Source: an uncultured Acetatifactor sp.
GTDB lineage: Bacteria; Bacillota; Clostridia; Lachnospirales; Lachnospiraceae
Direction of reading: 5' to 3'
Length of the DNA stretch: 49,538 nucleotides
NCBI RefSeq assembly: GCF_910585425.1
Contig: NZ_CAJUCP010000046.1
Span: 1-49,538, forward strand
The translations under genes were made by a program, and so were the position numbers. Every line of letters starts with the position of its first letter. Positions within the stretch are counted from its first letter, which is position 1. Below are positions 1 to 6,029 of this stretch, piece after piece. The notes under the pieces were generated by a model. It saw only the letters and a list, made by a program, of their open reading frames with translations, did not search any database and had not been told where the DNA came from.

Positions 1-119
1 AGATCAAGGCTGGAAAGATGGACGGAGAATGGGTAGTGTGTCCAATAAAGAAAAGTGTACAACGGTTGTGTGGGAAGATGCAGTTCAATCCAAACGACCT
101 AACGGAGTTGAAGCTATAG
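1..119 (+). CDS. C-terminal fragment of an unrecognised small protein (partial)
   Basis: An open frame entering from the window edge stops at TAG 117-119 and gives about 38 residues. It contains the stretch EWVVCPI, which faintly recalls the WxxCP start of small Cys-rich (KTR-type) proteins found near mobile elements, but the rest does not match and no second Cys pair is present. A short inverted repeat (GGGCGG/CCGCCC, 119-140) follows the stop directly and could act as a weak terminator. The minus strand is also open here, and at most one of the two frames is likely to be real. The product is unknown. Confidence 0.3.
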   Translation, partial: IKAGKMDGEWVVCPIKKSVQRLCGKMQFNPNDLTELKL

Positions 120-190
120 GGCGGTCGGATACTGCCGCCCATAGCATACCTAATTTTGAAATCGTTACAGATTAATTCTTCATGTGTCAT
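1..190 (-). CDS. Possible divergent small gene, running off the window
   Basis: On the minus strand an ATG at 190 lies 9 nt after GGAGGG (200-205), and the frame stays open to the window edge (about 63 codons). Its start is 26 nt from the palindrome at 216-233, so it could be divergently transcribed from the XRE regulator, as in phage repressor/Cro regions. The first residues (MTHEELICNDF) look plausible. The later part reads like a shadow of the opposite frame, so this may be only a leader fragment of a decayed gene. No family is recognised. Confidence 0.25.
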   Translation of the reverse strand, partial: MTHEELICNDFKIRYAMGGSIRPPYSFNSVRSFGLNCIFPHNRCTLFFIGHTTHSPSIFPALI

Positions 191-215
191 TTTACGCATC
201 CCTCCATTTTCTTTA

Positions 216-277
216 GTACCCTTTTAAGGGTACGTACCTTTTTTCGTCCTCTACTATAGTACCTATTTTAAGGGTAT
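216..277. promoter_or_regulatory. Paired palindromic operators upstream of the XRE gene
   Basis: GTACCCTT-TT-AAGGGTAC (216-233) is a perfect 8-bp palindrome with a 2-nt centre. A half site GTACCTT follows at once (234-240), and a degenerate second copy (GTACC...TTTTAAGGGTA) lies at 259-277, overlapping a likely -10 box TATATT (275-280) of the regulator gene. This arrangement fits autoregulation by the adjacent helix-turn-helix protein and possibly control of a divergent minus-strand gene. Binding by that protein is inferred. Confidence 0.6.
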
Positions 278-312
278 ATTAAATTATAAGCAAGAAAAAG
301 AGGCCGCACATT

Positions 313-537
313 ATGATAAAATTCGACAGACTGTTTCAGATTCTCAAAGAGCGTGGGATAAGCCAATATCATCTGTACACTTACAAGGGGATTAGCAGAA
401 GTCAGATACAGCGTCTGAAAACTGGAAATGTGAATGTGAATACCTTAAACAACATTTTGAATGTTTTGGAGGATTGCACATTAGACGATATATGTGAATT
501 TACTCCTGACAAAACAGGCAACGAAGAGGAAGAGTAA
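313..537 (+). CDS. Small XRE/Cro-like helix-turn-helix regulator
   Basis: This 74-residue protein consists almost entirely of a Cro/C1-type helix-turn-helix: the first helix is near residues 4-14, GISQYHLYTYKGIS matches the first part of the motif and RSQIQRLKTGN the recognition helix. A C-terminal helix containing LDDICEF is typical of the small XRE proteins of Firmicutes phages and conjugative elements. An acidic tail (EEEE) ends the protein. It probably represses its own promoter through the palindromes at 216-277. The DNA is much more AT-rich than the window as a whole, which suggests transfer. A strong 10-bp inverted repeat overlaps the stop codon. Confidence 0.8.
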   Translation: MIKFDRLFQILKERGISQYHLYTYKGISRSQIQRLKTGNVNVNTLNNILNVLEDCTLDDICEFTPDKTGNEEEE

Positions 538-566
538 ACAGCATCAAATTGCTGCCCTTCCTCTTC
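523..566 (+). terminator. Inverted repeat overlapping the XRE stop codon
   Basis: GAAGAGGAAG (523-532) and CTTCCTCTTC (557-566) form a perfect 10-bp stem, with an inner CAGC/GCTG pair, followed by a T-rich stretch. The 5' arm encodes the acidic tail of the XRE protein. It probably ends the regulator transcript. Confidence 0.55.
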
Positions 567-571
567 TTGAT

Positions 572-785
572 TTATTGCTTTTGATTATTCATAAGAAAGC
601 CTGAACCCTGGAATTCTGTTTCAATCAACTTGGTATTTTCATATGTAGTGGTAAAACCAATCTCCAATGAAACAGCTTCTCAGTCTGAAGGGCCATCCTT
701 GATTTACAGCTGCATATATAATGGGATAACTACCGTGTTCATCTTCTACTGATATGTTATTTTGAAAGTTTTCAAAAGAGGCACC
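572..785 (-). pseudogene. Frameshifted relic of an unidentified gene
   Basis: Two minus-strand frames join to give protein-like sequence. One runs from 785 and includes SVEDEHGSYPIIYAAVNQ before stopping at 639-641. The other covers roughly 678-572 and includes SLEIGFTTTYENTKLIETE before stopping at 572-574. The switch between them lies around 640-680, which indicates a frameshift. No start codon or ribosome binding site is visible, so the 5' part is gone. Base composition matches the AT-rich XRE segment. The family is unknown. I infer a fragment of a gene once carried on a mobile element. Confidence 0.4.
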
Positions 786-802
786 TTACGATGCCCCCTT
801 TT
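774..802 (-). terminator. Terminator of the tpiA transcript (works in both directions)
   Basis: An imperfect stem AAAAG-GGCA-C / G-TGCC-CTTTT with loop TTAC lies 23 nt downstream of the tpiA stop. Read on the minus strand it ends in a TTTTGAA tract, as expected for an intrinsic terminator. Confidence 0.55.
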
Positions 803-824
803 AAGTAGTCATTCTTAAATCAAA

Positions 825-1571
825 TCAATAGTTGACGATTTTCCCGAAATCAGCCTTCAGAGAAGCGCCCCCTACCAGGCCGCCGTCGATGTCTGGCTGG
901 GCGAACAGCTCCGCCGCGTTTCCGGCATTCACGGAGCCGCCGTACTGGATGCGCACCGCGGCGGCGGTAGCCTCATCGTACATCTCGGCGATGCAGTCGC
1001 GGATGCCCTTGCAGACTTCCTGGGCCTGCTCCGTGGTGGCTGTCTTGCCTGTGCCAATGGCCCAGATAGGCTCATAGGCGATGACCATCTCCTTCACCTG
1101 ATCTGCGGTCACGCCCACCAGGTCGGACTTAATCTGGAAACGAATCCAGTCCATGGTCACGCCCATCTCACGCTGCTCCAGGGACTCGCCGCAGCACAGG
1201 ATCGGGGTCAGCCCTGCCTCGATGGCCTTCTTCACCTTCTTGTTCAGCAGCGCGTCATCCTCCTTGAAGTAATCTCTTCTCTCGGAGTGTCCGATGATGA
1301 CGTACTGTACGCCTGCGTCCTTCAGCATAGCCGCGGAGATTTCGCCTGTGTAAGCGCCCTTCTCCTCGAAGTACATATTCTCAGCGCCCACAGCCACGTT
1401 GGTCCCCTTCACGGCCTCCACAACGGGCACGATGTCGATTGCGGGCACGCAGTAGACTACGTCCACGCTATCGCTCTTTACCAGATTCTTCAACTCGCCG
1501 CAAAGCTTCACAGCCTCGCTGGGAGTCATGTTCATCTTCCAGTTTCCGGCTACAATCTTCTTCCTTGCCAT
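825..1571 (-). CDS. tpiA: Triosephosphate isomerase
   Basis: This enzyme interconverts dihydroxyacetone phosphate and glyceraldehyde 3-phosphate in glycolysis, in the cytosol. The 248-residue length is normal for the TIM barrel. Visible signature residues are Lys12 in AGNWKMN, His95 in IIGHSERR, Glu167 in AYEPIWAIGTG, and the phosphate-binding YGGSVN loop near the C-terminus. A purine-rich AGAGG lies 12 to 14 nt ahead of the ATG. The gene is third in a minus-strand gap-pgk-tpiA series and is separated from pgk by 173 nt that contain a long hairpin, so its expression may be set partly by processing of a pgk-tpiA message. Nothing in the protein is unusual. Confidence 0.97.
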   Translation of the reverse strand: MARKKIVAGNWKMNMTPSEAVKLCGELKNLVKSDSVDVVYCVPAIDIVPVVEAVKGTNVAVGAENMYFEEKGAYTGEISAAMLKDAGVQYVIIGHSERRDYFKEDDALLNKKVKKAIEAGLTPILCCGESLEQREMGVTMDWIRFQIKSDLVGVTADQVKEMVIAYEPIWAIGTGKTATTEQAQEVCKGIRDCIAEMYDEATAAAVRIQYGGSVNAGNAAELFAQPDIDGGLVGGASLKADFGKIVNY

Positions 1572-1622
1572 GATACCTATACCTCTTTTTTCTTTATATT
1601 TAAAAAAATATGTGCGATATCA

Positions 1623-1680
1623 AGCCTGACTTGGAAAATCTTAGTCAGCATACTTCGCTGGCTTAGATTTCCTTCAGGCT
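1623..1680 (-). repeat. Long imperfect hairpin between pgk and tpiA
   Basis: AAGCCTGA (1623-1630) pairs with TCAGGCTT (1673-1680), and pairing continues imperfectly inward (GGAAAATCT with AGATTTCC, TCAGC with GCTGG) to give a stem of about 25 bp. No T tract follows. It looks like a REP-type or mRNA-stability element in the pgk-tpiA spacer. Confidence 0.6.
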
Positions 1681-1770
1681 TTATCATCTGCTGCCGCAAC
1701 GCACGGCGTTGCGAGCCTTACACCCTGGGAATGCGCCGCTTCTCTTATTTATCATCTGCTGCTGCAACGC
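1680..1770 (-). repeat. Duplicated 3' end of pgk
   Basis: The 23 bases at 1748-1770, which encode the last residues of Pgk (VAAADDK), recur at 1680-1702 with a single mismatch, 68 nt further along and outside the reading frame. The second copy abuts a perfect 7-bp hairpin (GCAACGC-ACG-GCGTTGC, 1697-1713). This suggests a local duplication of the gene end. Confidence 0.75.
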
Positions 1771-2968
1771 CGGGAAGGACTTTGCCCTCCAGGAACTCCA
1801 GGGATGCGCCGCCGCCGGTGGAGATGTGGCTCATCTTGTCGCCGAAGCCCAGCTGGTTCACGGCTGCCGCGGAATCGCCGCCGCCGATGATGGTGGTAGC
1901 GTCTGTCTCAGCCAGGGACTTGGCCACGGCGATGGTGCCTGCCGCCAGGGTGGGATTCTCGAATACGCCCATAGGCCCGTTCCATACCACGGTCTTAGCG
2001 CTCTTCACAGCCTCTGCGTACATGGCAGCGGTCTTAGGCCCGATATCGCAGCCCTCTCTGTCCGCGGGCATGTTCTCCACATCATAGTTCTGTACTTCCA
2101 CAGGGGCATCGATGGGATTCGGGAAGCCTGCAACTGTGACGGAGTCCACAGGAAGCAGCAGCTTCTTGCCCAGCTTCTCGGCCTTCTCCATCATCTCCTT
2201 GCAGTAGTCGATCTTCTCATTGTCCACCAGGGAATTGCCGATTTCATAGCCCTTTGCCTTTAAGAAGGTGTAAGCCATGCCGCCGCCGATAATCAGGGTG
2301 TCGCACTTCTCCAGCAGGTTGGAGATGACGTTCAGCTTGTCGGCAACCTTCGCGCCGCCCAGGATAGCCACGAAAGGCCTTACGGGGTTCTCCACCGCAT
2401 TGCCCAGGAAGTTAATCTCCTTCTGCATCAGGTATCCAACCGCATTCTCGCCGCCCTTTGCGGTGATGCACTTGGTGACGCCCTCAACAGAGGCATGGGC
2501 CCTGTGAGAGGAACCGAAGGCATCGCATACGTACAAATCAGCCAGGTCAGCCAGCTCCTTGCTGAACTCCTCGCCGTTCTTGGTCTCTTCCTTGCCACGG
2601 AAACGGGTATTCTGGAGCAGCACCACATCGCCCTCCTGCATAGCCTCCACAGCCTTGGTGGCGGCTTCGCCGGTGACATTGTAGTCGGCTACGAACACCA
2701 CTTCCTTGCCCAGCTTCTCGGACAGCCTCTTGGCCACAGGCGCCAGGGATTCCTTCTCGTTGGGGCCTTCCTTCACCTTGCCCAGATGGGAGCAGAGGAT
2801 TACCTTGCCGCCATCGTCAATCAGCTTCTTGATCGTGGGCAGCGCCGCCACGATACGTGTCTCGTCCGTAATCTCGCCGTTCTTCAGCGGAACGTTAAAG
2901 TCGCACCTGACCAGAACTCTCTTTCCCTTTGCGTTGATGTCGTCAACGGATTTCTTATTCAAGCCCAT
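1745..2968 (-). CDS. pgk: Phosphoglycerate kinase
   Basis: This enzyme transfers phosphate from 1,3-bisphosphoglycerate to ADP, the first ATP-yielding step of glycolysis. The 407-residue length is slightly above the usual 390-400. The N-terminal substrate-binding lobe shows RCDFNVPL and the basic SHLGK region; the nucleotide lobe shows GGAKVADKLNVI and GGGDSAAAV near the C-terminus. The start is supported by GGAGG (2978-2982) 9 nt upstream. An intrinsic-terminator-like hairpin ends only about 28 nt before the start codon, so pgk-tpiA may be controlled by readthrough from gap or by attenuation. The last codons are partly duplicated downstream of the stop. Confidence 0.97.
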   Translation of the reverse strand: MGLNKKSVDDINAKGKRVLVRCDFNVPLKNGEITDETRIVAALPTIKKLIDDGGKVILCSHLGKVKEGPNEKESLAPVAKRLSEKLGKEVVFVADYNVTGEAATKAVEAMQEGDVVLLQNTRFRGKEETKNGEEFSKELADLADLYVCDAFGSSHRAHASVEGVTKCITAKGGENAVGYLMQKEINFLGNAVENPVRPFVAILGGAKVADKLNVISNLLEKCDTLIIGGGMAYTFLKAKGYEIGNSLVDNEKIDYCKEMMEKAEKLGKKLLLPVDSVTVAGFPNPIDAPVEVQNYDVENMPADREGCDIGPKTAAMYAEAVKSAKTVVWNGPMGVFENPTLAAGTIAVAKSLAETDATTIIGGGDSAAAVNQLGFGDKMSHISTGGGASLEFLEGKVLPGVAAADDK

Positions 2969-2996
2969 TTTACAAAACCTCCATTTTAATTGTCGT

Positions 2997-3028
2997 AAAA
3001 AGAGGCCCGGTCCCTCAGACCGGACCCC
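2997..3028 (-). terminator. Terminator/attenuator just ahead of pgk
   Basis: On the minus strand a GC-rich stem (CCGGTC/GACCGG with flanking GG/CC, loop of 5) is followed directly by TTTTT (2997-3001), then by the pgk ribosome binding site and start about 28 nt later. It can serve as the gap terminator. Its position inside what must be the pgk leader also fits attenuation of pgk-tpiA. Confidence 0.7.
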
Positions 3029-3081
3029 TTATAGGTCGCTACATTCATACACTTCCCACAAATAACCTGGTGCAAACCTGG

Positions 3082-3222
3082 AAGAATGCCCATGCATAAA
3101 GCGAATGGAATTCGCTTGGGCATTCTTCTGTGTGAGATTGGCTTGCAAAGCGAACTTGTTCGCTAGCGAGCCTAGAAGTTCTTAGGCCGCGTACTATGCG
3201 GCCTTAGAACTTCTTCTCACAC
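3082..3222 (-). repeat. Cluster of three large hairpins downstream of gap
   Basis: Three palindromes lie back to back. AAGAATGCCC (3082-3091) pairs with GGGCATTCTT (3118-3127) around an inner AAGCGAAT/ATTCGCTT stem. GGCTTGC...AGCGAA / TTCGCT...GAGCC forms a branched hairpin at about 3140-3172. A 17-bp stem with one mismatch lies at 3174-3190 and 3198-3214 (loop GTACTAT), and GTGTGAG (3130-3136) and CTCACAC (3216-3222) enclose the last two. The final arm abuts the gap stop codon. No T tract follows, so this looks more like a 3'-stabilising or REP-type structure than a simple terminator. Confidence 0.75.
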
Positions 3223-4236
3223 TTAGCCCAGCTCGCTGAAATACTTAATGGTGCGAACCATCTGAGAGGTGTAGCTGTTCTCATTGTCATACCAGGAAAC
3301 AACCTGTACCAGGGAATTGCCGTCTTCCATCTTGGAAACCATGGTCTGGGTCGCATCGAAGATGGAGCCGTAGGTGCTTCCGATTACGTCGGAGGATACG
3401 ATCTCATCCTCATTGTAAGCGAAGGACTCGGTAGCGGCAGCCTTCATAGCGGCATTGATGCCTTCCTTGGTGACCTCGCCCTTAACGACTGCTACCAGGA
3501 TGGTGGTGGAGCCTGTAGGGGTGGGCACGCGCTGTGCGGAGCCGATCAGCTTGCCGTTCAGCTCAGGGATGACAAGGCCGATAGCCTTGGCAGCGCCGGT
3601 GGAGTTGGGAACGATGTTGCAGGCGCCTGCGCGGCTCCTTCTCAGATCGCCCTTCCTCTGAGGTCCGTCAAGAATCATCTGGTCGCCTGTGTAAGCGTGA
3701 ACAGTGGTCATGATACCGCTCTGGATAGCAGCGAAGTCATTGAGAGCCTTCGCCATGGGAGCCAGGCAGTTGGTGGTGCAGGAAGCTGCGGAGATAACAG
3801 TATCCTCTGCCTTCAGGGTGTCATGGTTTACATTGTAAACGATGGTAGGAAGGTCATTTCCTGCGGGAGCAGAGATAACAACCTTACGGGCACCAGCGGT
3901 AACATGGGCGCTGGCCTTCTCCTTGGAGGTGTAGAAGCCTGTGCACTCCAGAACCACGTCAACCTTCAGCTCGCCCCAGGGAAGGTTCTTAGCATCTGCT
4001 TCCTTGTAGATAGTGATGGTCTTGCCGTTTACAGTGATATTGTCCTCGCCTGCCACTACGGAATCGGCATATTTGTACTTGCCCTGAGAAGAGTCATACT
4101 TCAACAGGTGAGCCAGCATCTTGGGGCTGGTCAGATCGTTGATAGCAACTACCTCATACCCTTCAGCATCGAACATCTGCCTGAATGCCAGACGGCCAAT
4201 ACGGCCAAAACCATTGATTGCTACTCTTACTGCCAT
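3223..4236 (-). CDS. gap: Glyceraldehyde-3-phosphate dehydrogenase (phosphorylating, type I)
   Basis: This enzyme oxidises glyceraldehyde 3-phosphate with NAD and phosphate to 1,3-bisphosphoglycerate. The 337 residues show the Rossmann start INGFGRIGR, the catalytic Cys153 in SCTTNC, the partner His in the VHAYTGDQ region, and RVPTPTGS in the catalytic domain. GGAGGG lies just upstream of the ATG. The gene is first of the glycolytic series and has a recognisable promoter at 4330-4358 overlapped by a palindrome, so it is probably repressor-controlled. The cluster contains no CggR-type regulator inside the window. Hairpins crowd the region immediately after the stop. Confidence 0.97.
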   Translation of the reverse strand: MAVRVAINGFGRIGRLAFRQMFDAEGYEVVAINDLTSPKMLAHLLKYDSSQGKYKYADSVVAGEDNITVNGKTITIYKEADAKNLPWGELKVDVVLECTGFYTSKEKASAHVTAGARKVVISAPAGNDLPTIVYNVNHDTLKAEDTVISAASCTTNCLAPMAKALNDFAAIQSGIMTTVHAYTGDQMILDGPQRKGDLRRSRAGACNIVPNSTGAAKAIGLVIPELNGKLIGSAQRVPTPTGSTTILVAVVKGEVTKEGINAAMKAAATESFAYNEDEIVSSDVIGSTYGSIFDATQTMVSKMEDGNSLVQVVSWYDNENSYTSQMVRTIKYFSELG

Positions 4237-4329
4237 TTTAGTTCCCTCCTAATATTTTTATGTGTTTCGACAACCCTTGTCCGATTTTTGCGGGACATGC
4301 CGGATTGTCAAACTTTTATCAACAAGGAT

Positions 4330-4361
4330 ATTTTACCCAATCTTGAAGGAGAATTCAAGAT
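4330..4361 (-). promoter_or_regulatory. gap promoter with a palindromic operator over the -35 box
   Basis: Reading the minus strand, -35 TTGAAT (4353-4358), a 17-nt spacer and -10 TAAAAT (4330-4335) precede gap. A perfect inverted repeat ATCTTGAA-n6-TTCAAGAT (4340-4347, 4354-4361) covers the -35 box and half of the spacer, as expected for a repressor site. The 4237-4608 spacer otherwise holds only this promoter, the divergent promoter of the PHP gene and its leader. Confidence 0.6.
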
Positions 4362-4441
4362 GTAAATGAAAAATAATTGCCATAATTTCGGAAATTTTAC
4401 AGATTGTTTAGAATTAGGATACTCAACAGGGCAAAATATGA

Positions 4442-4608
4442 TATAATGTCCGCAAAAGGCAGACTCAAGTGTCCAGGGAATCAGATGCTTCGCCCGCATG
4501 GGCCGCCGGTCCTCCGGACATCCGATGCGCGGTGTGGCTTTTTACCCCCCTGTTTTTGAGAATCTCTGCCCGTAACCTACAGAAGCTTACAACCGAAAGG
4601 AGCAAACT
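4442..4608 (+). promoter_or_regulatory. Extended -10 promoter and structured leader of the PHP gene
   Basis: TGATATAAT (the -10 box is 4442-4447) is an extended -10 element with only a weak -35. Transcription from about 4454 would give a leader of about 155 nt containing a GC-rich hairpin: CGCATGG pairs with CC-ATGCG, with inner CCGG-TCCT-CCGG (4495-4529). It is followed by GGTGTGGCTTTTTA (4531-4544). I do not recognise a known riboswitch class. Confidence 0.5.
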
Positions 4609-5427
4609 ATGTCAATCACAGCAGACTGCCACCTGCACTCCTCCTTCTCCGGCGATTCCCACACCCCCATGGAGGAGATGGTGCTGCAGGGGATCGCACT
4701 GGGACTGGAGACCATGTGCTTCACGGAACACCAGGATTTCGACTACCCTGACCGGGAGGGGCTGGACGGGAAGATCTTCCTGCTGGACACCGACCCCTAC
4801 CTCTATGACCTGGCCCGGCTGAAGGAGAAATACGCCGGGAAGATACGCCTGCTCTTCGGGGTGGAGCTGGGGCTGCAGCCGGAGGCGCTGCGGAAGAACG
4901 CGGTCTACGCCAAGTCCTATGAGTTCGACTTCATCATCGGCTCCTCCCATATCTGCCACGGCAAGGATGTCTACTATCCCGATTTCTTCCAGGGCAGGAG
5001 CAAAGAGGAAGCCCTGAGGGAATATTTCGAATCCACACTGGAAAACATCCGGAAATTCTCCAACTTCGACGTGTATGGGCACCTTGACTACGCGGTAAGG
5101 TATGCGCCGGAAAAAGACGAGGGATATTCCTATTCGGCCTACCGTGATATCTTTGACGAGATTCTGAATGAGCTCCTGGACAAAGGCAAGGGCATCGAAC
5201 TGAACACCGGCGGAATCAAGAAGGGAATGCGCGACCTCCATCCCTGCATGGGCGTGCTGAAGCGCTACCGGGAGCTGGGCGGCGAAATCGTCACCGTCGG
5301 CTCCGATTCCCATGACACAGGGCATATCGGGGATTCCTTTGACCGGGCCGCGGAAGTCCTGAGGGAATGCGGCTTCCGCTACTACTGCGTGTTCGAAAAG
5401 CGCAATCCGGAGTTCCATAAGCTTTAG
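4609..5427 (+). CDS. hisK: PHP-family histidinol phosphatase
   Basis: This PHP-domain phosphoesterase is probably histidinol-phosphatase, which removes the phosphate of L-histidinol phosphate in histidine synthesis. The 272-residue length equals that of the HisJ/HisK family (about 268). The metal-binding HxH (His8, His10) is in CHLHSSFSGD, followed by TEHQDF. A conserved middle block reads IIGSSHICHGKDVYY, and the C-terminal VGSDSHDT supplies further metal ligands. The start is supported by AAAGGAG 8 nt upstream. No other his gene is near, so it stands alone on its own promoter with a structured leader. A related PHP phosphatase of another substrate cannot be excluded. Confidence 0.85.
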   Translation: MSITADCHLHSSFSGDSHTPMEEMVLQGIALGLETMCFTEHQDFDYPDREGLDGKIFLLDTDPYLYDLARLKEKYAGKIRLLFGVELGLQPEALRKNAVYAKSYEFDFIIGSSHICHGKDVYYPDFFQGRSKEEALREYFESTLENIRKFSNFDVYGHLDYAVRYAPEKDEGYSYSAYRDIFDEILNELLDKGKGIELNTGGIKKGMRDLHPCMGVLKRYRELGGEIVTVGSDSHDTGHIGDSFDRAAEVLRECGFRYYCVFEKRNPEFHKL

Positions 5428-5510
5428 AATCCGAAAACGCCTGTCGGCAGCGCCGCGCAGGGCTGTCAACAGGCTTACGAATCCAGGGGCAGGGGGGCAC
5501 CCCGGCGTTC

Positions 5511-6029
5511 TTACCGCGTATCGGCAGAGGGCTTCTGCCACTCCAGATAGACCGAAAGCTTCCCCTCCTCCAGGAAACGCTCCTTTTCCAGAAAGCCCGC
5601 TTTTTCCAGAGCCTTCAGGGAGCCGATGTTCTCCGCATAGGTAAAGGCCCCCAGCCTGCGGATTCCATATCGGGAAAGGACCTCCCGGCAGAAGAGCCTC
5701 GCCGCCTCGCTGCCAGCGCCCTTTCCCCAGAGGCTTTTCTCAAATATCAGGAAACTGAGCATGGCCGTCTTCTCGTCTTCCCCATGGATTCCATAGCACC
5801 ATATGTCCCCCACGTAGGCGCCGTCCGCTTCGATGCACATGCCGAAGCTCCCTGCACCGGGGCGCCGGGAGGCTTCAAACTGCGCAAGCGTCTCCTCCAG
5901 GGAAAGGCTCTGCAGGGGAATCCGCTTCCTGATCTCCTCATCCTGGATCCTCTTCCAGTAAATCCTCACATGCTCCGCCGTTCTGGGTATCAGGGCGACT
6001 CTCACGCTCCCTCCCCGGCGCTCACTCAT
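5511..6029 (-). CDS. GNAT-family N-acetyltransferase (RimJ/RimL-like)
   Basis: This 172-residue acetyltransferase uses acetyl-CoA. The motif A region LWGKGAGSEAA (pyrophosphate loop) is followed by the typical C-terminal signature ENIGSLKALEKAGF, where the side chain of the Asn-Ile-xSLK block lines the CoA site. This layout matches the RimJ/RimL/Acetyltransf_3 subgroup, which acetylate protein N-termini or small amines; the substrate is unknown. Its ATG lies inside the end of the upstream Hsp70 gene (ATGAGTGA, 8-nt overlap), so the two are translationally coupled. Coupling of an acetyltransferase to a chaperone suggests, but does not show, a shared client. Confidence 0.85.
   Translation of the reverse strand: MSERRGGSVRVALIPRTAEHVRIYWKRIQDEEIRKRIPLQSLSLEETLAQFEASRRPGAGSFGMCIEADGAYVGDIWCYGIHGEDEKTAMLSFLIFEKSLWGKGAGSEAARLFCREVLSRYGIRRLGAFTYAENIGSLKALEKAGFLEKERFLEEGKLSVYLEWQKPSADTR

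Noticed and set aside
4495..4544. Known riboswitch class in the PHP leader
   Set aside because: I compared it by eye with ZTP, THF, fluoride, preQ1, guanidine and SRP RNA patterns and found no match, so it is only called a structured leader.
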